64,000 nucleotides of DNA, taken from the NCBI GenBank assembly GCA_001414345.1, contig LLCB01000021.1:283195-347194 (forward strand), read 5' to 3'. Both the position numbers and the translations under genes were made by a program. The notes below the pieces were generated by a model that made no database searches, had not been told where the DNA came from, and saw only the letters and a program-made list of their open reading frames with translations. The DNA comes from Hymenoscyphus infarciens (Eukaryota; Ascomycota; Leotiomycetes; Helotiales; Helotiaceae). Positions 57,160 to 64,000 of the stretch are shown here, piece by piece; the first letter of the stretch is position 1; every line of letters begins with the position of its first letter.

Positions 57160-58617
57160 ATGTCGAGCTCGAAACGCAAGCTCTCGGACGATTTAGATTC
57201 CCCAGGCGCCATCTACAGCAACAAGTCTCGTGCTCGTTCAACTGGCGAGAGCATTGCGCGAATTGATCCAACATATGGCCAAAGAAGCGCCCTCCCTGGC
57301 TTGGACGAAGATACAAGGGAAGATGACGGAGATAGCTTGAACTACGATGAGGAAACGGATGCCCTCAGTTACCTGATGTCTGTGCGGTAAGTCTTGCACC
57401 AGATTCAATTCTCAAATACCTTTGCTAAGACTCCCGCTTTAGAATTGTGCTGACAAGTGTTGTTCAATAGGCAGGAAGCAAGCGGAATTCCCAATTTACT
57501 GGTCGCACCAAAGGAAGACACGGATAACCGCGATATATACGAGAATGGAGCTGGAAACCATGGAGCATTATACAAAGATGGTGCCTATTATGCGGCCCCC
57601 TCCAGCGACGACGAGGCCGATAGCTCAAGCCACGATAACAACATGGCATACTTCGATTCTATACTGGCTCGATTCGAGATCCTACAAGCCCAACTCCAGC
57701 AAACCCCACCCGCAGAAGTAGTTGCGCAATTGGGACCCGACCACCCAACATATATTGGAACAATGAGCACAGCCATTGCACGTTGGTGGAGATGGAAAAT
57801 GCGAACTATAGACCCGAACCCTGCCCAAATTGCTACCATGGACAAGAGAACCGTACTCAAGTTACTCGGACTTTTGACCTCGGGCAATCTTTTACGTCAG
57901 GGCACAAAAATGGTTGATGTCGGTGCCAGCCGCTGGGCCTGGAGTTTATTGGCAAAACTACCAGAACGAGGGGAGCTGACGAGTGAAGAAATCGGCATCG
58001 TGAGGGAATTGGGGAAGAAAGCTGTTTTGGTAGGAATGGGCCTGAAAACCAATACAGACATGAATGAGGGTATCGCCGAACTAGAAGCCGGACTGGAAGA
58101 TGGAGGGGACGAAGAAGTCGTTCCTGTTGTCAATGAGGAAGAAATTGACCTGGAGGACGACGGAGAAGAGGGAGAAGTACTTGATGATGGTATCGCTCCT
58201 CTGACTTCAGGTGTTGATATGAACACCGGCCTCGCAACAAAGACCTCGGTTGTTACTGATCCACCGGAGACAATAGGCATCGGTACCTCAATTCTGGCAT
58301 CAAACGGTAATATTGCAGCAGAAAAGGAAACACTTGCTCACATTGATGACGCAGGTATTCTTCCACTGGGTACCACGAGCGCGCAGGATGAATTGGCCGT
58401 GGCTAGAGCACAGATGCTGCAATTATTGGACAAGCCCAACCCAGACGAGGAAGCAAATGAGAAACCCAAAGAGGTCGAAGAAACACAAACAGCCCCTGAT
58501 GATTCACAAAATTGGAATACCAAAGCAACAATTGACATGATTCTCACAGTCGCTGGAGAAATCTTCGGACAGAGAGATCTTCTTGAATTCAGAAAAATAT
58601 GGGATCAGGTTGGTTAA
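57160..58617 (+). CDS. Gemin2/SIP1-family protein (SMN complex, snRNP assembly)
   Basis: Two exons, 57160-57386 and 57471-58617, give 457 aa. The join restores the family signature YLMSVRQEASGIPNLLVAP at about residues 70-88. The helical core follows: ARWWRWKMRTIDPNPAQIATMDKRTVLKLLGLL, then RWAWSLLAKLPERGELTSEEI. The N-terminus is basic (SSSKRKLSDDL). An acidic insertion lies at about 280-300 (EEEIDLEDDGEEGEVLDDG), and the extreme C-terminus has a conserved helical end. Gemin2 binds SMN and holds the Sm pentamer during spliceosomal snRNP assembly; budding yeast Brr1 is the distant relative. The length is greater than human Gemin2 (280 aa) because of the acidic, low-complexity C-terminal part, as in other filamentous fungi. 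Confidence 0.87.
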
Positions 58618-59288
58618 TAAAATTACAGACGAGAGTGTCGCAATAGCATGTTTGTGGATTTTTTGAAGCGGATTTCCAATTTTTTGTTAGCTAAGTGCCA
58701 TATGTTCTACTGATCAACTGTTTAAGGCTCGTGGGGCAGATAGTTAAGCTTAGAATAAAAATTGCTGAACCACCTACTCCAATATCGAGTAATATACCTT
58801 TTCTTGCCAAATAGTAATGCAAAGAAACATACGGTCTTTTGAGTACACCTGCCTTAGTGAAAAGTGCCAAACATCTGGGACATTTAGCACCCGAACTCTC
58901 TAAAACAATAGAGAATAAGCAAAGTAATGATAGGAGGGTGTTCGCGGAAGAAACCCCAATTCTACCATCACTTTCTTCCTTAACTTACTTCCTAAGAATC
59001 CCATGGACACCATTTTTGGCATCCCTCGCTTAAATTAAATAATGACCGAGACTCTTATATTCATGTATTCCCAAACCAACACACTATGTAGGAACTTGGG
59101 TTTAATCTTTAACCTTGTTTTCTAAAGGAAAAGTGTATACTACATCAATAAAGTTTCATGATTGGTGGCCAAATTCAAGAAAATAGGGGCGCAACACATA
59201 CTCGCTTGTTTTAATGAGCGCTTCCAAAGGCAGGCAAAACAAAGATATCAGAGATCCAGAACTACCAGCAAAAGTTCATATTTTTAAG
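58618..59288. other. convergent gene-free stretch
   Basis: The Gemin2 gene and the minus-strand membrane-protein gene both end here. Nothing else is supported. Confidence 0.4.
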
Positions 59289-60172
59289 TCAGCAGTATTT
59301 TTCTAAATTACTTAGACCAGCTACGCTTCCGCTCTCCCTACAGTTTTCAACCTCTCCACCCTTACCCACCTCCCCCACCTCGCCCCCATAAACCTCCACA
59401 GGAACAATCTTCCCTTCCAACTCAACTGGGCTCCGCCTCCCCTCCATCTCCACTTCTCCCTTACTCCCAAGCATGACCGAGTTCCCAATCTCGATAGTTC
59501 TGTCACCTTCACTTCCCATAGACCCCGTTTCCTGCTTCCCAAGCCCGTTAGGAGATTTCTTTGCACTCCTCCTTCGCCCGTACCAAAATGCTAGAAGGAG
59601 AAGGAGGACTAGTAGGATGATTCCGGCTGTGATTCCGAGTGCTAGTGCGGGTTTGTTGATTGCTGTTTTGGGTTCTGCTTTGCCCTCCGTTTCGGAGGGG
59701 GTGGAAGTGGAAGAGGAGATGGGTTGGATGACCTGTGTGGTGGGTGAACTTATTATAAGTGGTGGAGTGGAGCCCAAGGAAGAAGCGAGGCTTGTTTGTC
59801 CACTTGTAGTTGCCACGCTCGAGGATGAGCTTGTAATTATAGACGAGGAATCAGAAGAAGAAGGCGTTGAGGATGATCTACTCCATCAGCAGAAAATTCT
59901 CGAGAAGAGTTCAAGGGACACGAAACGCACATCGCGAGATTCGATACTAAAGACGGAGGAGTACTTGTAATAATTATCGTCGTAGCCGACGGTCTCCATC
60001 CTCCAGCCGTTACCCATGGCGGGGGACCACCCCCCCAAGATGGTCGTCCTGGTGGTACGCTTGGAGACTGTCCTGTACTGGTTGGTTCCGGACCAGCCAG
60101 GCTTGTGAATAGAGATGTAGATGCTTCCAAGTTCGACCGAGATCCACCCTCGGTCTGCGCTGCTTGTGACAT
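59289..60172 (-). CDS. single-pass membrane protein with Ser/Thr-rich ectodomain (paralogue of the 61.2-kb gene), 5' end uncertain
   Basis: Two exons on the minus strand can be joined: about 60172-59931 and 59880-59289, across a 50-nt GTGCGT...GGAG intron. The result is a Ser/Thr-rich extracellular part, a membrane segment (LALGITAGIILLVLLLLLAFWY) followed at once by Arg/Lys (GRRRSAKK), and a cytosolic tail of ~100 residues. The tail contains IEIGNSVMLG, GRRSPVELEG and VEVYGGEV, which match the tail of the neighbouring gene (VEIGGSVMVG, GRRSLVEVEG, GELYGGEV). No signal peptide is visible, so a 5' exon is missing; the frame stays open to 60241. The architecture recalls fungal wall-stress sensors and mid-type proteins, but no WSC or other named domain was found. 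Confidence 0.55.
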
Positions 60173-61251
60173 TCCTAGGGGCGTGGGAGAGAGAACCTTT
60201 AGGGCTGAGTGATTGAATGTCTCTCTTCCCTCAGAATTCAAATGCGCTAAGATGGCTTTTCCACATCAGCATTTAAAATCCACCGAGATGAGATGAGATG
60301 AGAAGAGAATAAGAATCTCACTCGCACACACTAAATTCTCAAAAATCAGACCTATCACTCCACATAAAGAACACCTAGATAAACGGTCTCGAGCTTTCGT
60401 CAATTGGAGCAATGAGAGAATGAAAAAATAAAGAGAAGAAAAGAAAAAAAATCAGCCACGAAATTCCTTCGCAGCAAACATCCTCCATTTAAGAAGATGA
60501 AGTGGTTGTGCTAAAATGGTTGCAGTGACATTAAAGGCTGACCTGCATCGACACCGTCGCTCAATCGCGGGAAATTTCCTAATTAAGATCCATATTGTAC
60601 TACCAGTACCCGGTACCCTAAAAATTTCCAGGCTGCTTCAAGGGGGATTCTTACCACATGATAAACAAAAACAATAACCTCGTTGTGGTTTATTTGACTA
60701 TACATATCTATATATTCAGACCCCTCGCAAGGGTTGCACTATACGAAATGTTTGTTTTCCCAAGCGCTAGGAAGGTGTTTCGAATCTCGCTTCTCCGGTA
60801 GACGATAACTCTGTAATTATCTTCACAGACCCCAAAGGATGTCAGATTTCGTACAGCCCTTCCTGTAGTCTTCTCAATAGGACCATTCCCCACGATTCAT
60901 CGAAGCTGATCTTGTTGTATCCTGTATCCTGGCCCCAATTTGTCCATATTAGGTAGTACTACAGTGTCCCTCGCAGTGTGCGATTCGCCCCAGCCTACCC
61001 TAATTGCCGAACAAGGGTGGGGGTATGGATACGAGACGGAACACAGGATCCCGAGAACCCAGTGATTCTATTAATTTTCATCTTAGTAAAAGCATACACT
61101 GCTGTTGAAATGGCCCCCAAGAGAAAATCATTTCGGTGTTGAAGATTTCCATGTAGCACTTTCCACCACAGCTTCTGGTGATGCGCAGGACAGTCTGAAT
61201 TGACGTGCTTAGCACATTTCAATTGAAATACCATCATGGTAAATCTCTAGA
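60173..61251. other. stretch between the two membrane-protein paralogues
   Basis: It probably holds the missing 5' exon(s) and promoter of the 59.3-kb gene and the 3' end of the 61.2-kb gene. The rest shows purine-rich low-complexity sequence near 60285-60460 and nothing else that I can support. Confidence 0.4.
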
Positions 61252-62219
61252 TCACTCTCCCAACACCTTCTCCCCAAATTTCACCTCCCCGCCATAGAGT
61301 TCCCCCACCACAGGACAACACCCCTCAACTTCCACCAAGCTTCTCCTTCCCTGTATCTCCGCAATCCTCCCCGCATTGCCAACCATAACTGACCCTCCAA
61401 TCTCTACCCTCCCATCAGTAGTGCTTCCTTCCGCCAGCTCTGCCTTTCCAGATGTAAAAGCCGTTGTATCCTCGCTCTGAGGCCTCATCGACATGCGGAG
61501 TTTTCTAAAATGCAGGGCGAGAAGAATGAATGTGATACAGAATGAGCCACCTATGGTACTGCCAATGCCTATTGCTATCTTCGTACCGCGAGATTGGGAG
61601 CTCGATTGTGGGAGAAGGGAGGGAGTGGATGTTGAAGTGGAAGTAGGAGTGGGCGAAGAGGGGGGTAGATTTGTAGATGTTGACTGTGTGTTTGAGGTGG
61701 GGTTGTTGGAAGGTTGCGATGTTGTTGCTATCGTAGTAGATAGGCCAGCTGATGATGTTTTGGAGCTTTGCGTAGTTTGCGACTGAGCGCTGCTGACTGA
61801 CGAAGTGCTCGATGATGGCGGATCGTTTGAAATATATTTTATCTTACGTCAGGTGTCTTGAGTAAAGAATATTTGATTGTATAATGTAGAATGGAGAATG
61901 AATGACACAGAAATACAAGACATATTTTGGCAGTACTATTGACGATCTGAAAAGCATCAGAATATCGCATAAACCGAGTTTCATCTGTGTCATTCAAGGC
62001 AAGTTGATATGCCCCGCTCGACAGATCTTTCGAGGATGTGGATGGATAAGTGCCAACGCCTGCTTTTCCTACACTTTCTACAACAGAGTCAACTATGAAT
62101 GACAAGGACAATGTGAGTATTGGATGACGAGACATACTTGCAACCCAACCAAACCATCTCAAATCATTGGCCGGAAAGTCTGCCTTTCTGTAAATCCCAA
62201 CGTCTATTGGGTTTGCCAA
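61252..62219 (-). CDS. single-pass membrane protein, tandem paralogue of the 59.3-kb gene, 5' end uncertain
   Basis: Three exons on the minus strand are supported: up to 62138 (5' end unknown, frame open to 62219), 62092-61917 and 61842-61252. They use GTATGT and GTATTT donors. The first two give an ectodomain part (WFGWVAIDSVVESVGKAG, SGAYQLALNDTDETRFMRY). The last gives a ~75-residue Ser/Thr/Pro/Gln stalk, a membrane segment (IAIGIGSTIGGSFCITFILLALHF) and a tail with VEIGGSVMVG, GRRSLVEVEG and ELYGGEV. These tail motifs match the gene at 59.3 kb, on the same strand and 1 kb away, so the pair arose by tandem duplication. The second donor/acceptor pair is weaker than the first. I cannot assign a family. 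Confidence 0.5.
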
Positions 62220-62844
62220 TCCAGATCAACAGTGGAATTAGAACTCAGACGCCCAGGGAAGTATCCCATGGAAATATACAAAGAGGTAGCGCATCGCGAA
62301 TGCCAAAGTAGAAACAAGATGAATAAGTGAAATTTCAACATTTTGAGTACGTATGAAAAGACGAAGACATGATCCGAGATCACGAATGGAAAATTGAGAG
62401 AGTAAGGTATGTTCAAGAGGCTTGATATGATATGATGCATAGCATTTTGCAATTTTCTCGTAGGATTTCGATCAAGTTACAGAATGCGATAACTGGGCAA
62501 GAGCGCAGTGGGATTGTAATGAATTCTTCACATGGGTGTTTTCGGAAGGATTCCTCGAGTTGCGCAGCATACATGAAGCACAAAGGGTACTTCAAAGTAG
62601 ATATTCTCTTGATGTTCCGTCCAGCCGCGGGGTCCATATACAGCCACTAAGCTTTTGCAGTAGTTGCACGGTGATCCATTTCAGAATTCTTCTCGAGGTA
62701 TTGTTTCCTTTGCTGGCCAGCACGATCCAGGAGAGTTGGCCATCAGCTCTATCACCTGCCATATATATACCAGGGCACCTCTGCCACTCCTGGTAATTGG
62801 TGCAATTTCAAGTGAAATGCGACGGACAGCATTTCAGTTCTTCC

Positions 62845-62915
62845 ATGAATCGGTTCTCGAACTCGCGACCTGAAAGACATGAGACTAGCTAGATGCAATT
62901 CAATTGCACCACCAG
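62845..62915 (-). other. degenerate tRNA-like segment (Met-CAT-like)
   Basis: On the minus strand the words GTGCAATTGAATTGCAT, TAGTCTCATG and AGGTCGCGAGTTCGAGAACC follow in the order of D arm, anticodon arm and T arm of a tRNA. The D-stem pairs, but the anticodon stem and T-stem do not, and no matching acceptor stem was found. It is more likely a tRNA relic or the head of a decayed SINE than a working gene. Confidence 0.3.
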
Positions 62916-63614
62916 TCTTTCGCAGTTCCCCCATATATATATTCGTAGTCTAGAGGTTGTCTCTTGGGATTTTGAGTGGTGGATATCTCGAGGTAATCTG
63001 CAGACTGCAGAATTCCTTCGTCGCGGTTAAATCGATTCTGCTCAAGAAGGATCTTGACGTCGCTACTCTTCGTCTTTCCGCATCCTAGCCACGAGTTTTC
63101 CGGCATCGTTCCCGATCTTTTGCTATCGATTGGTGAGGTTCACTTGAGGTCATCGCGTGGGGTTGGTCTGTCAAATTTGCTGAATCGAAGGGTGAAGTGA
63201 AGATAGTACGGCGGAGGATGTCCAAGATGGGGCCTGAGGCAGCAACAAATACCACGACACTGCCGAAAATCAACACCAAAGGAAATGTACAAGCTTCCGA
63301 GAGAGCAACGACAAGCCCAACATGATTTACTGTGCAACCCAGAGGAAGGAACTCAGGGTGTCTGTCAAGTAAGGATGAAGACTGCACGAACAAGGCACAA
63401 CAAGGCAACATGAGGTTTCAAGCAACCAAATCTGCTTTGTATATAGCATCAAGACAGTCAAGGTGGATGGGAGAGAGTTGGTGGAGAGGTCACGAGGGTC
63501 ACGAGAGTCACAGTATCTAGAGCTGACCTACCTATGCAAGCCAGCCTGGGTCCAGTCTAGCTGTGGATTTTGTTGTGGAAGGAGTAGAACCCCCTCGGCT
63601 TCAGATTTCTGGTC

Positions 63615-63665
63615 GTCTCTTTCTCTTTCTCTTTCTCTTTCTCTTTCTCTCTCTCTCTCTCTCCT
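63615..63665. repeat. microsatellite (TTTCTC)n then (TC)n
   Basis: CTTTCT-type hexamers repeat about five times and pass into a pure (CT)n run. Confidence 0.9.
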
Positions 63666-63952
63666 CTTCTTTTTCCTTGCCGTTGGAATTTTGGGAGGGG
63701 CAACTCAGCGGAGGTCGTCATCGAGGTAGAGGTCAATATTGTACCAAAATGGCAAGACCTAGTTGAAAGTCTTTTCTGCGGTTATAGTTGCAATCTTTTG
63801 CTTGTGGTATATATACCGCTGTACAGGTTTCTTGTGCATTGTACAGAAAGGAGGATTGTGACGGGACTGGGTATGGAAGTCTTCCCTTTCTCTCGCCTTC
63901 CATCTCCTCTCTTCTGCTGGAAACTGGATTGAAGAGGTAGACACCAAATCTG

Positions 63953-63963
63953 GTATATATGTA

Positions 63964-64000
<37 letters not shown>
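63953..64000. repeat. (TA)n microsatellite at the window edge
   Basis: GTATATAT units give way to an uninterrupted TA run that continues to the last base, so its full length is unknown. Confidence 0.9.

Larger units (their letters stand above)
62220..64000. other. gene-poor end of the window
   Basis: Parts near 62220-62900 may contain 5' exons of the membrane-protein gene at 61.2 kb, but I could not join them. A 108-residue minus-strand frame at 63085-63411 starts with ATG and has a hydrophobic centre (LVLIFGSVVVFVAAS); it lacks other support. A tRNA-like segment, a CT-rich microsatellite and a terminal TA run are listed separately. Confidence 0.4.

Noticed and set aside
63085..63411. 108-codon minus-strand frame with a hydrophobic centre
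   Set aside because: Begins with ATG but has no recognised motif or neighbouring exon support; mentioned only within the gap entry.
1..64000. CRISPR array or bacterial-type defence system
   Set aside because: The intron-rich fungal genes make such systems irrelevant, and no regularly spaced direct repeat array was seen.

Overview
The window reads as nuclear chromosomal DNA of a filamentous ascomycete (Pezizomycotina). Nearly every gene is split by short introns of about 45-70 nt with GT(R)AGT/CAG ends and CTAAC/CTGAC-type branch sequences. Genes are compact and lie on both strands. The content includes the fungal pH-signalling gene palI/RIM9, a GPI-type chitinase, a septin-like GTPase and a fungal carotenoid-opsin cluster. 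A class such as Leotiomycetes is only a guess. All exon joins given here were worked out by hand from frame continuity and splice signals.

Layout: 0-5 kb has a small unknown gene, a 101-bp MITE and an RBR ubiquitin ligase. 6-11 kb has a decayed ankyrin-repeat gene (minus), RNA polymerase III subunit Rpc31 (plus) and a nucleotidyltransferase-fold protein (minus). 13-16 kb is a GH18 chitinase with a Ser/Thr stalk and three wall-type repeats. 16-18 kb is an AT-rich transposon island with one element nested in another.

18.4-28 kb is the main functional unit: carX-type carotenoid dioxygenase (minus), bifunctional lycopene cyclase/phytoene synthase, phytoene desaturase and a microbial rhodopsin (all plus). 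Together these would make phytoene, desaturate it, cyclise it to beta-carotene, cleave it to retinal and use the retinal in a light-driven proton pump. The order matches the Fusarium carX-carRA-carB-carO cluster.

28-31.3 kb is a DEAD-box RNA helicase (minus) whose 5' leader and two introns carry copies of a dispersed short repeat. 35-39 kb has two small unknown genes and a mitochondrial ABC1/ADCK-type protein. 40.8-43.1 kb is palI. 43-47 kb is gene-free and holds a ~980-bp element with terminal inverted repeats and an 8-bp target duplication. 47-59 kb has a divergent septin-like GTPase, a putative Fe(II)/2-oxoglutarate dioxygenase-like protein, a nuclear gene with a complete I-PpoI-type His-Me finger motif, an F-box/LRR protein and Gemin2. 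59-62 kb has two tandem related single-pass membrane proteins. The end of the window is mostly gene-free and stops in a (TA)n run.

The most notable items are the I-PpoI-like nuclease module, the dispersed repeat sitting in introns and leader of one gene, the nested and TSD-flanked non-autonomous transposons, the ankyrin pseudogene with four lesions, two probable GC-AG introns, and a likely bad-sequence patch in the opsin promoter.
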